Source: Phallusia mammillata (lineage: Eukaryota; Chordata; Ascidiacea; Phlebobranchia; Ascidiidae). From it: DNA of 64,000 nucleotides. The notes under the pieces are model-generated. The model was not told where the DNA came from. It ran no database searches and worked only from the letters and a program-made list of their open reading frames with translations. Shown in pieces: positions 50,668-60,332 of the stretch. Where the stretch lies: the NCBI GenBank assembly GCA_003260075.1, contig QLIY01000543.1, positions 45,543-109,542 of the forward strand. The letters run 5' to 3'. The position numbers were made by a program, and so were the translations under genes. Position 1 is the stretch's first letter. Each line of letters starts with the position of its first letter.

Positions 50668-52056
50668 TCACGGTGTCAGCAGAGCAGTATGAACACAGTT
50701 GTTCACATCTTCTCCGTTTACGATTTCCAACCTTCGATTTTTAAGTGAAACAAAACAACTTATCACAGTATTTAGCAGCGCGCATGCGCACTGAAAGGAA
50801 AGCAGGCCTAAGCTTCCCCAAGTGCTAAATACATGCCTTCCCAAGCCACTTATCAGCAAGCTGATTGCTGCTTGGATGCCAATCATTAAAGTTGTAACCA
50901 GCGTCTCGTCGATGGGGTAAGTTATTTGGGTTATCATTTCAAACAAACTGACACAAACGAAACCGGTTAAAAAGCCAAACATAGCGTTGCTTGCAAAAAG
51001 CCATGCTACGCTCTTGAAAATAACGCTTGTAGCAATAGCTATTGTCGTTACAAAAATACCTGCGTTTCCAATACAAGTTAGGAGTTTGTATCTTTTACAA
51101 CGGTCTACAACTTTGCCTCCAATGACCAGACCCGGTAAACCTCCCAAACTAAACATGCTCATGACATATCCGCCTAATGTATCAGGCGATAAAGTTTGTG
51201 ATAACTTAAGGTCAGTCACGATTTCAGACATCATTAAATTTTCTGGCATACCTATTTGAAAGTTAAAGCCAAACAGAATACAGACTAATATGTATGAAGG
51301 GTTGGTGAAAAGTTGTTTAATCACTTTGCAAAACTTGTTCGATGTTTTATCCACTCGAAGGTCTGTGTTCTTCAGCTCTTGAGCTGTCGTGGGCGGAGTT
51401 GCCGGTTTGTCAGTCAAGAATATCACAAATAAGATAGTCACGACGGCCGATACAGCAAAATACGACCCGTACATGTAGCGCAATGAATGCTGCCCTGATA
51501 CCAGTTCGTTAACACTTAGAACAGCGTCAGTGCGATTTGAAGAAGGCACGAGAAGGGCTGGAATGATATAACCAATTCCTTCACCAAGAAACATCCCAAC
51601 CACAGTGAATGCTATGGCTGTTCCAACTTGACTTTCTGGAAACCACAACGCAGCTAGTCCAGATGGGACAGCTAATCCAATGTTCTGTGCAAGTCCACTT
51701 ATCATTTGTCCTAAAACAATAAGAAAAAAGAGCGAAGAATCGAATAGAGATAGAGTAACAAGCATAACTCCAGTTGTGGCACAAGCTGCCATTGCGATAA
51801 TTAGGTTTCTCAATTTTATTTTGCCTTCAAAAATGAGCAAAGCAAAAGGAAGGGAGATAAACATTGGGCTAACGCTTCTCCCCGTGGTGATCCAATCTAC
51901 TTGGGCATGTGAAGAGTCAAAAAATTGAACGTAAAAGTTGCTGATTTGACCGAAACTGGAGAAGGAAATGCCACCAAAAATCAGTAAAATTGAAATTCCT
52001 AAAATGAAAGCCCATCTTCGCTTATACAACTTTGGACGTTCCTCATTGGTTATCAT
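50668..52056 (-). CDS. FLVCR/SLC49-like major facilitator transporter
   Basis: A single-exon gene of 462 residues starting MITNEERPKLYKRRWAF. The pattern Y-K-R-R-W before TM1, then GQISNFYVQFF and QVDWITTGRSVSPMF, and the later GLAVPSGLAALWFPESQVGT follow the FLVCR family. FLVCR1/2 move haem or choline across membranes (family knowledge); substrate here is unknown. About twelve hydrophobic segments are visible, with a charged loop (ELKNTDLRVDKTSNKFCK) after TM6. The short cytoplasmic end reads LKNRRLEIVNGEDVNNC. An AG (ctgtag) one base before the ATG could accept a leader exon. A decayed relative lies just upstream at 52593-53245. Confidence 0.93.
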   Translation of the reverse strand: MITNEERPKLYKRRWAFILGISILLIFGGISFSSFGQISNFYVQFFDSSHAQVDWITTGRSVSPMFISLPFALLIFEGKIKLRNLIIAMAACATTGVMLVTLSLFDSSLFFLIVLGQMISGLAQNIGLAVPSGLAALWFPESQVGTAIAFTVVGMFLGEGIGYIIPALLVPSSNRTDAVLSVNELVSGQHSLRYMYGSYFAVSAVVTILFVIFLTDKPATPPTTAQELKNTDLRVDKTSNKFCKVIKQLFTNPSYILVCILFGFNFQIGMPENLMMSEIVTDLKLSQTLSPDTLGGYVMSMFSLGGLPGLVIGGKVVDRCKRYKLLTCIGNAGIFVTTIAIATSVIFKSVAWLFASNAMFGFLTGFVCVSLFEMITQITYPIDETLVTTLMIGIQAAISLLISGLGRHVFSTWGSLGLLSFQCACALLNTVISCFVSLKNRRLEIVNGEDVNNCVHTALLTP

Positions 52057-52592
52057 TCTACAGTTTTTCAGAATAATCTTTTAACTGTTCGGGTCCTAGG
52101 TCACTTTTTGGCCTGGTCTTTTTACCACGCGGTGGTCGTTTTAGTTTAGTTTTTATGGTACCTATGCCTTCAGAACACGACGAAAGTAGTCCGTTTTGAA
52201 TTCCTTCGAAAAAGATAAATCCTAAGTTACGAAAGCTTTTATCAAAACACAAAAAATGCTTTTCACTGAAACATTATTATCGTTTCTGTTTACGTTGCTG
52301 CTGTCTTGGCTGTACACTGGGTTGTAACAGGAGACAATGTGATACGGCTTAGAACAGGAAACATAAGTTTTTGCCATTTTTTCTCCTGTTTCCATTACAG
52401 CAATCGTTTTGAAAGAAAGGCAACAACAATGAAAGTTATAGGGAAGTTTCTAAAGTTACAAACGTTTTGCAAAACTGTAAACCAGGTCAATATAAACTGT
52501 GATGGACATCAGTCAACCAACTATGCCATTTCCTGTGTTTGTGTAAGATGACGTTTTAATGTAGCGCCATTTCCGGCTTGGAATCAGTGCTA

Positions 52593-53245
52593 TCATGTTG
52601 CTATATGTTGTTTAATCAAGTGAAGTAAACTCCTCAGGACGTTGTTCACATTTGTTTCTACTTCCAATCTTCGATTCTTGGACAAAACAAGGCAACATAG
52701 AATCAAGGCAAAAAATGTGTCAGCACTCTGGAAGGAAAGTACAACAAGGCTTCTCCAAAGCTTAAACATAGTTCTTCCCAACACACCCAAGAGCAAAACA
52801 TCCATGTTTGAATGGCGGTCATCCAAGTGTTGACCAGCGTCTCGTCGATCGGGTAAGTCAGCTGTTTGACCATTTCGAACAAAATCACTATAACTAACAC
52901 CCAAAGGAAGCCATAGATGCTTTTGCTGGTGTATATTCCTGCGACATTTTTGTACACAAGACTAACAGCAATTGCAACTGTGCTAACGAAGAAATCTGCT
53001 ATTCCAAAAATTGCATGAACTTTGTACTTCAGCCTCTCGTCTATGGGATAAGTTAACTATGTGGCCATTTCCAACAGGACTACACAACTTGACCCCACAA
53101 ATATGCTGAACAATCCATTGGACATGTACATGCAAATTGTGCTTTTCGACGTCACACTTTGTAATTTTTGCAATGATCAACTTTTCCGCCCAGAATTAAT
53201 CTGTTAAAATCACCTAAACTAAATGTACTCATGATGTAACCACTT
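52593..53245 (-). pseudogene. FLVCR-like transporter pseudogene, C-terminal half
   Basis: Minus-strand pieces in different frames match the second half of the 50668-52056 gene: ILFEMVKQLTYPIDETLVNT (compare MITQITYPIDETLVTT), then LSKNRRLEVETNVNNVL (compare LKNRRLEIVNGEDVNN). A more distal piece at about 53150-53245 matches the segment near 51100-51180. Frameshifts and missing N-terminal sequence mark it as dead. Confidence 0.82.
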
Positions 53246-53592
53246 AATGATTGCAGAAGTTCGTGTTCCGTTTAACAGCTGTCATGACTTCGCATCCTTC
53301 GGTATAGAGCTACTCACACAAGCACTCACAGTAGAAAAGTTTGCTAAATACCGATAAGTGGCGTAAATAGTGGGATATGGTTGTGGACTTAATTTAACAT
53401 AAAGAACTATGTCTTTAGATTGATTTTATTGTTATTAATATTACGAAACCTCAGTCCAACACTAAAAGCACCAACCGTAATCTTTTTTTACACAAATTGC
53501 ATCTTAAATATTAACAAGTGCTTTTTGCGCCACTTATCGGAATTTAGCAAAATTGTCTCTTGTGAAGGACTGTGTTACTAGTTACCATATCC

Positions 53593-54571
53593 TTCTGTCT
53601 GGTCTCAGCGCCTTCTTCTCCTTGCTGCTTTTCTTTCGCTGTTGGCTTTCACCTTTGCTTTCACTTCCACCTGTCTGTGTACGTTTCCTATGCAAGAAAA
53701 CATAAATAAACCATTAAGACATAAACACTTACATGTGATACTAGCCAATGCAAGATCTTTTTTTAATTTAACACAAATGTCTTTAGAACTGTTAACTTAT
53801 GTAACGTTTTGGTGTACTTATGTCTCTTTGCTGGAATCCCGGTATATTATTTACTCATAGCTTCGGACCTTTTCTGCCTTATTGCTTCTTTGTTTCCCTC
53901 CTTAACCTATCTTCTTGACAAATGTCCCCGGGCTGGAAAAAAACTCTTCGTGCTTCTTTAAACTTGGAAAAGCGTGTAAGTTTGATCTGATTGCTTTTTC
54001 GTTTTTAATGCGTGTTTTAGAGAAGATTACGTTTTTGATGCTTTTAGAATAATTTTGTTTGACAGATTGTCCCAATTTAATAGCTGTACATTATACGCTT
54101 TAAGTAAGCACACAAACATTTCCAAACAATAGGAGTTCAACCGCAGCAACTATTGAACAAACTGCTCACAGCACAAACGTGGTCTGCACTGATTTGCTTT
54201 TTCGTTTTTAATGCGTGTTTTAGAGAAGATTAAGTCCCCCCCCCCTTGATCTGATTGCTTTTTCGTTTTTAATGCGTGTTTTAGAGAAGATTAAGGTTTT
54301 GATGCTTTTAGAATAATTTTGTTTGACAGATTGTCCCAATTCCTCGAAGTTTGGAGCTTTCACAATTGAACAACAGCTTTGCATTACCGGGTTGTTTAGG
54401 CCTTGGTTTTGGCTTTATCGTTACAATTGTTTGTTTTTTTCTTGATAGTAAGATTAAGGTTATTGTCTCGTTTCCATCAGCGACTTGGGACCTATTTTTC
54501 CATTTTCTTTGTTTGCTGGTGATAAGAAGTTGTTTACCGGTCACATGATCAATCTCGTGTGATATAGACAT
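53593..54571 (-). pseudogene. Decayed paralogue (B) of the small basic protein family
   Basis: The first part (54571-54308, MSISHEIDHVTGKQLLITSK, KPRPKQPGNAKLLFN) resembles the gene at 55811-56965 (PNPTSGQPGNAKLTFN). The middle (about 54000-53850) matches that gene only with several stops and shifts. The 3' exon is still recognisable at about 53686-53593, after acceptor cttgcatag, in the same phase 2 as the intact gene; it encodes a short K/R-rich tail (QQRKKSSKEKKALRPDRR). The region is further scrambled by a duplicated block and a C10 run (54236-54245). Confidence 0.75.
53975..54342. repeat. Duplication across C10 with an intruding block
   Basis: 53975-54071 is repeated at 54246-54342 (gatctgattgctttttcgtt and on). 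Between them, 54072-54195 is a copy of 49986-50112 and 54196-54235 a partial third copy. The C10 run is 54236-54245. The left junction has no homopolymer. Confidence 0.75.
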
Positions 54572-54664
54572 TTTTAGTTTTTAGCAGTCATTTTGTTAAC
54601 ATCAGTCGCGGAAACAACGAAATACACCATCCCTGACGGATTTGCAGGCCCACAGTAAGTTTTT

Positions 54665-55430
54665 TTCCTCCAGTGTATCGACTGTCGAATATCTGGTACA
54701 AAACTACTTTTTCTTGTTTGCTCAGTTTGTGGTAATACCAGGGGATTACCCAAGGGTTTTAAAAAAGTGCAGTCCCCCAGGTAACATACCGCATGATGTA
54801 AAAAAGACTTTTGTCTGTTTGTCTACGAAATCGTTTGTTTAACTTTAAAAGTGATTTTGTCTCATATAGTCGTGTTTTGTATTTCAAACTATGGGTGCTT
54901 AGCGTACAATACATTAGCTTAACTACTTTTGTTTTCTGTGGATTTCCGGTTGATGAGGCTGTAGCTCATGCAGAACACTCCACCCCTGTTTGTCGAGGAA
55001 AATCGGGATTTTCTGTTGATAAATACAGCGGGAGTGCTCCTTGTGGTATAATCTTAGTAGCAAATGATGAAATTTGCCTTTAGTGTGTAGGTTCAAGTTT
55101 GTAGCAACTATGTTGTTTGAAACTATGAATGTTAATCAGTGGTAAATAATTTCAAATCTCCTGGCATGTTTTTACATGCGATATAATCAGCCCACTAAAC
55201 AAAAGTTTACACTAATATTTTGTTTTCTACAAACTGAAGCACTGTTTCATATTCTCTGTTTTTACTAACGTTGTGCTGCAGCTCGTAACATTTCTACATC
55301 CACAAGCTCACATTTTGTGATTAAATAGCGCTAACTGGTGACTAAACCTTTTATCAAATGATGGACATAAAGAGATGTGCGATCATTGTGATATTATGTT
55401 TATTACACTTATGTATAGACAGTGTGCGAA
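54665..55430. repeat. Tandem unit R, copy 1
   Basis: Begins cagtgtatcgactgtcgaat, continues with ctactttttcttgtttgctc, cagaacactccacccctgtt and gctccttgtggtataat, and ends in sequence shared with copy 3. No protein frame is kept among copies. It lies just right of pseudogene B. Confidence 0.75.
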
Positions 55431-55476
55431 CACACAATAAACTATTTTCTTGTTATATATTGCTCCACAATAAACT

Positions 55477-55560
55477 TTGTCGGGGCTGTCGCGAATCCCC
55501 CCTTTCAACCTGGTTTCGGTTAAAAGTTTATTCCCCGATGTTTTCCGACGACTAAGGTTT
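55477..55560 (-). pseudogene. Remnant of a paralogue of the 59809-60332 gene
   Basis: About 84 bases (gcgaatcccccctttcaacctggtttcggtt on plus, in part) match the 3' half of the 59809-60332 gene (gcgattcccttttcaacctg) with stops. Its flanks also match those of that gene, so it came from duplication of the whole unit. Confidence 0.65.
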
Positions 55561-55810
55561 CTAAAAACCTTGTTAAACACCCAATTGTAGTTACAATCGA
55601 AGTTTTTATTTTTAGAAAACCTCATCAAATCAGCGAATATCTACAAAACACCATGCGCAAAACATTACTGACAAACAACATTTCTATTACATGAACAATA
55701 CAGAATGGGATATAAATGTTTGATTATGCACAACAACATGTAGTGCAGTTTATTAATTTTGAGAAAAAGTTTTGTCTATTAGTGGCCAATTCGATGCCTT
55801 CGTTTTTGCC

Positions 55811-56965
55811 TTAACGCTTTTTACCACGTGCTTTTCCTTTCCCTTTTGGTTTTGCGTGCCCACTTGGAGCTTTTTTTCTGCCGACACGTGCCTTTCTGGT
55901 TCCTTTTGGTTTTGTGCCCCCACTTGGAGCTTTGTTTCTCCTTACACGTGCCTTTTTGGTTCCTTTTGGTTTTGTACCTCGACTTGAAGCTTTTTTTCTG
56001 CTGGCATGTGACTTTCCAGGTCCTTTTGGTTTTGTAACCCCACCTGAAGCTTTTTTACCGCTGCTGTTTGCCTTTTTGGTTCCGTTTGTTTTTGTACCCC
56101 CACTTAAAGCTTTGTGTCTGCTGACACGTGACTTTCCGGTTCGTTTTGGTTTTGTAACCCCACTTGTAGCTTTTTTACCGCTACTACTTGCACTTTGGGC
56201 TGCTTTCGCTTTTGTTTTGCTCCCGGCAGTTACCTTTGTTTTGCCACGCCCGCTTGAAGATGTGCTTCCGGTGCTGCTACCACTTTTCCTACAAAAACAA
56301 TTTAGTTAGCACAGAAATTAATGCTCATATGCTCATGTGATACTGCACGTCCTTTGAGGGTTGTACGATTAATTTTACCTCAATGCGTCTTTTTGTAATA
56401 TTTTACAGTTTTTAAATTCTCGTTCCACTGGATTACAAAAACAATTAAAATTGCTTTTTGTGTAAACTTACATAATTTGTTGGTGTGCTTTCTGTCTCTT
56501 TGCCGGAGGCCCTGTGTATTGTTCAATCATAGCTTTGGGTCTTTTCTGCCTTATTGCTCTTTTGTTTCCCTCTTTAACTTGTTTTCTTGACAGATGTCCA
56601 CTCTCATCCCCGGGAACTCTTCGTGCCTCTTCGAACTTTGAAAGAACATAAAGTTGATCGGACTTGTTTCTTGTGTTTAATTCTTTCTTTGAAGGGACTT
56701 TGTCTAGTTTTTCGTGTCTTTTGGAGTAGTGTTTGTTGGCGGATTGCTTCAATTCCTCGTAGTTTGGAGCTTTTCCATTGAACGTCAGCTTTGCATTACC
56801 GGGTTGTCCAGACGTTGGATTTGGATTAATTGTTACAACTGGTTTTTCGTTCATGGTAAGATTAAAGGTATTGCCTTGCTTCCATGAGCTGCTTGGGACC
56901 AATTTTTCTATTTTCTTACCAAGTTGTTCGCCATTCAAATTACAAACCTCGTGTGATTTAGACAT
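55811..56965 (-). CDS. Small basic protein family, two-exon member with lysine-rich repeat tail (paralogue C)
   Basis: Exons 56965-56472 and 56288-55811 join in phase 2 to 323 residues. Exon 1 has the family region: GEQLGKKIEKL, SSWKQGNTFNLTMNEKPVV, PNPTSGQPGNAKLTFNGKAP, then K/R-rich sequence. Exon 2 is six imperfect ~20-residue repeats of the form KAPSGGTKPKGTRKARVGRK, ending GKGKARGKKR. Such a tail is typical of chromatin-binding or other nucleic-acid-binding proteins (histone H1-like in composition); this is inference. A minus-strand AATAAA lies at 55749-55754, about 57 bases past the stop. No known domain recognised. Confidence 0.8.
55820..56190 (-). repeat. ~60-bp coding tandem repeat
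   Basis: Six diverged units of about 57-63 bp in exon 2 of the basic protein gene. On plus each holds tttggttttgt followed by a ccc-cacttg-agctttg-like phrase. The units keep frame, so length changes are multiples of three. Confidence 0.85.
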
Positions 56966-57449
56966 ATCTAATCTTTAGTAGTTGAAAAACAAATACGACA
57001 CAGGTTAAAATATGGTCATAATAGGTAAAATGTAGTGCAAACTGTTAAGATGTTAGTGTTGCGGGCAATAACGTATTGCACCAATTACTAAGAAGACATA
57101 TGTTTGTCAATCTCGTTTGTTTTTGAAAAAAACTCTTGTATCATTTGTAACGTTCTCTACAACTTAAAGTGGTGACAGACCAATTAAGTGGAGATTAATT
57201 TTGTAGCACCCTTAATCCAGCTTCGTATAACTAATGCACAATTTTAAGTTATGCTGTAACTTCCTTTTTATGCTAAAAGTTAATTCAGTTGACAGTTTGC
57301 TAAACATTTTACAAACGATTTAATAACTGTACCAAGCTACGTAGTTATTTTATTCAAACAGATTTAGTCGCGTGAAGAGCTGAAGTAACAAAATACTCTA
57401 TAGAGTATATCCTTGAGAGTTTAGTCAACACACAGTACTAGCTCTTTTC

Positions 57450-58245
57450 ATTCAGTGTATCGACGGTCGAATATCTTGTGGCAAAACTACTTTTTCATGT
57501 TGTTCAGTCTGTGGAAATACCACAGATTTACCCAAGGGTTTCAAATAAGAAAGCCCCTCAGGTATAACATTATAGCATGAGGTCGAAAAACCCTCAGACC
57601 TCTTTGTGTAAGAAATCGTTTATTTAACTTCAAAAGTAATTTTGTCGCATATATTCGTGTTTTGTATTTCAAACTAGTGCTAGAAATACAATACATTAAC
57701 TGAACCAAATCACTTTTGTATTCTGTGACTTTCCGCTTGGTGTCGCTCATGCAGAACACTCCACAACTGTTTGTCAAGGAAAATCGACAGGCCAGGAACT
57801 TGGCCGAATGGTCTGGCGCGCCTGACCCATATACAGACATAAAAAACCTGATCGGGATTCGTCCCCGGGGGTGTCCTGGGTTCGAACCCCGTGAAAAAAA
57901 AGGAAAATCGGCGATTTTATTTGTTGATAAATATCGCGGTATTGCTCCTTGTGGCGTAATAATCATAGTTCCGTTGATGTGTTGGTTCAAGCAACTATGT
58001 TGTTTGAAACTATGGATGATAACCAGCGGTAAATAAGTATCATTTGTAACATTTTCTGCAAATTACGGTGCTGATAGACCAATTTATGTGAAGATTATTT
58101 TGGTAGCACCTATAATCCTGTTTGTTATAAGTTATAACTTATGCATTATTTTCTGTCATCCTGCAACTTCCTCTTTACGCTAAAAGTCTGTTTTAATGTT
58201 TGCTAAACAATTTACAAACGGTTTAATAACCAAACCAATCTACGT
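57450..58245. repeat. Tandem unit R, copy 2 (with SINE) and neighbouring local duplication
   Basis: Copy 2 starts cagtgtatcgacggtcgaat at about 57453 and is interrupted by the SINE at 57787-57899. The sequence after it (58036-58245) is a diverged repeat of 57140-57350, to its left. Confidence 0.7.
57787..57899 (+). mobile_element. tRNA-derived SINE, full length, with target-site duplication
   Basis: About 113 bp. The A-box-like TTGGCCGAATGGTCT and B-box-like GGGTTCGAACCCC recall tRNA-Leu/Ser; the tail is A-rich. The 11-base duplication aaggaaaatcg flanks it (57776-57786 and 57900-57910). The matching site in unit R copy 3 (near 59270-59285) has a single, empty gaggaaaatcg. Confidence 0.88.
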
Positions 58246-58847
58246 AGGTAATCATATCAAACTGATTTATAACTATTAGTCGCATGATTGTTGTAGGCCT
58301 AATAACGGAAATAACAGAATGACGCGTTAAACACAAACGCCTACACAACACTTGTGCAAACAAAAGCTGAATCACACGCCCACAAAACATTGTTTTATCC
58401 TCTGCTTTTACTAGCGTTGTTGTTTGTGATTAAGTCTACTGGTCGGTTTATCATTTGATTTTTACAGTTAAAACAGATGCCAAATGCATCTAGCATTTTT
58501 AAAGAAAACATAATCATAAAATTACTAATTTCAATCACAAAAAATGACAAGCGCAGAACAAAGTCAGTTTTTGTGCATGCTTATTTATATGTTCTGTAGG
58601 TCGCAACATTGACACAGCCTCAAGTACAATTTTTGTGATTGAATAGCTCTAGCTAGTGGCCACACCTTCCATCAAATATTGAACATAAAGCCACGGGTCG
58701 TCATTGTATTTACAGGTTTTATACACTTCTATGTTGCTCAACATACGACTAATTGTGTAAAATGCAACTTTACACATGAAAATTGCCGAAACACTGTGTT
58801 GTTTTTTCCTCAAATACTGGCTTCTTTTGGCTCATTACACTTGGTTT

Positions 58848-58920
58848 ATTTTTTTAATTGTTTTAATGCAGTTTTTATCTTTGAATTTTTATTATGTTTC
58901 CGGGCAATAGCGATTGGCCC
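58848..58920 (-). pseudogene. Second remnant of a 59809-60332-type gene
   Basis: ttaattgttttaatgcagtttt on plus, in part, matches the 3' end of the 59809-60332 gene (aattgttttagtgcagtttt). After about 35 bases similarity fades and the sequence runs into unit R copy 3. Confidence 0.5.
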
Positions 58921-58939
58921 ACAGTAAGCTCTTTTCTTC

Positions 58940-59760
58940 CAGTGTATCGACTGTCGAATATCTCATGGCGAAACTACTTTTTCATGTTTGCCTAGTCTGT
59001 GGTAATACCAGGGGGTTTACCCAAAGGTTTTAAAACAGTGCAATCCTCCAGGTAACATATCGCATTAGGTCAAATAAAGGCCTCGGACTACTTTTTGTCT
59101 ACGAAATTGTTTTTTAACTTTAAAAGTGATTTGGTCTCATATAGTCGTGTTTTGTATTTCAAACTATGGGTGCTTAGCGTACAATACATTAGCTTAACTA
59201 CTTTTGTTTTCTGTGGATTTCCGGTTGATGAGGCTGTAGCTCATGCAGAACACTCCACCCCTGTTTGTCGAGGAAAATCGGGATTTTATTTGTTGATAAA
59301 TATCGCGGTATTGCTCCTTGTGGCGTAATTTTTGTAGTAAATGATTAACTTTGCCTTTGATGTGTTTGCTCAAGCAACTACGTTGTTTGAAACTATGGAG
59401 CAACTACGTTGTTTGAAACTATGTATGTTAATCAGTGGTAAATAATTATAAATCTCCTGGAATGTTTTTACGTGCGATATAATCAGCCCACTGAACAAAC
59501 GTTTACACTATTATAGATTATTTAAAGTGTTTTCTGTGGAAGTGAAATACTGTTTCATATTCTATGCTTTTACTAACGTTGCGCTGCAGCTCGCAACATT
59601 TTGACATCTATAAGCAAGCTTTTTGTAATATAACAACATCTGGTGGACATACCTTTTTTCAAATGCTCAACATAAAGACATATGACATCATTGTGATTAC
59701 ATGTTTAATACACATATACAGTTTACCAACACATAATTACATTTTTGTTGTTGTTAAATT
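58940..59760. repeat. Tandem unit R, copy 3
   Basis: Starts cagtgtatcgactgtcgaat and is the closest match to copy 1, including tgggtgcttagcgtacaata and gaacactccacccctgtttg. Its right part runs directly into the 3' flank of the 59809-60332 gene. Confidence 0.75.
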
Positions 59761-59808
59761 TTGCATTACAATCATCCGACTGTTTTAAAATGCAAATTTA
59801 TTCTCGGT

Positions 59809-60000
59809 TTATTTGTTTAATTGTTTTAGTGCAGTTTTTCTCTCCTTTGGTGTTCCAGTTAAGATCCCAGGTATCTTCGAAGTTTTGTTCTTTTTTCGAC
59901 CGATCGCGATTCCCTTTTCAACCTGGTTTCGGTTAAGAAACTTATCTCCCGATGTTTTGCGACGGCTTGTTTCCATTTGCAGCAACATTTCTGCTTGAAT

Positions 60001-60042
<42 letters not shown>

Positions 60043-60332
60043 TTGCGTCTGAAGCTTCCAGGTTTGAGAACCTTGTTTTTCTGATTTTTATTTTTGCTTA
60101 TATGACCCTTGAGTTCTGGCCACGTTGGAGCTTTATTTCCAAACTTCAAAACTCCATTGCGGGGTTGTTTCCTTGTTGGCCGGGCTGAAACTTGCATAAC
60201 GTTGGGTTTTCCATTGACGTTATACTGGTGAGTGGTTCCTGGTTTCCAATTTTTCGTCATGGCTCGGTTAAATGACTTTCCAATTTTCTTTGTTGTAGGA
60301 TTCTTGAAGTTATGCTGAACTTTTCCCATCAT
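59809..60332 (-). CDS. Small basic protein family member (paralogue D), interrupted by a poly-G run
   Basis: Intronless. The first half begins MMGKVQHNFKNPTTKKIGKS and contains NWKPGTTHQYNVNG, VSARPTRKQPRNG and KAPTWPELK, closely related to 48772-49238. At 60002-60040 a run of 39 C on plus (G on the coding strand) breaks the frame. After the run, the frame giving IQAEMLLQMETSRRKTSGDK, FLNRNQVEKG and LTGTPKERKTALKQLN matches gene A to the stop at 59809-59811. A minus-strand AATAAA follows at once (59797-59802). Leaving out the run makes the two halves collinear with gene A, so the run is most likely a sequence error and the gene intact. Confidence 0.65.
60002..60040. repeat. C39 homopolymer inside paralogue D
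   Basis: Thirty-nine C within coding sequence, at a place where paralogue A has no such run. The bases on both sides join in frame with gene A if only one or two G are kept. Confidence 0.85.

Noticed and set aside
52058-52252. A 64-codon frame ending one base before the FLVCR-like ATG, suggesting an operon with no intercistronic gap.
   Set aside because: The frame is short, has no recognised domain, and its stop TAG overlaps the AG only by chance as far as I can tell. Without transcripts an operon call is unsupported.
55772-56309. Plus-strand frames rich in F/L/V (for example FLVPFGFVPRLEAFFLL) that look like membrane proteins.
   Set aside because: They are the reverse reading of the lysine-rich repeat exon of the minus-strand basic protein gene, which has proper splice sites and phase.
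57541-57990. A 149-codon minus-strand frame across unit R copy 2.
   Set aside because: It runs through the SINE and is not kept in the other R copies, so it is a chance frame.
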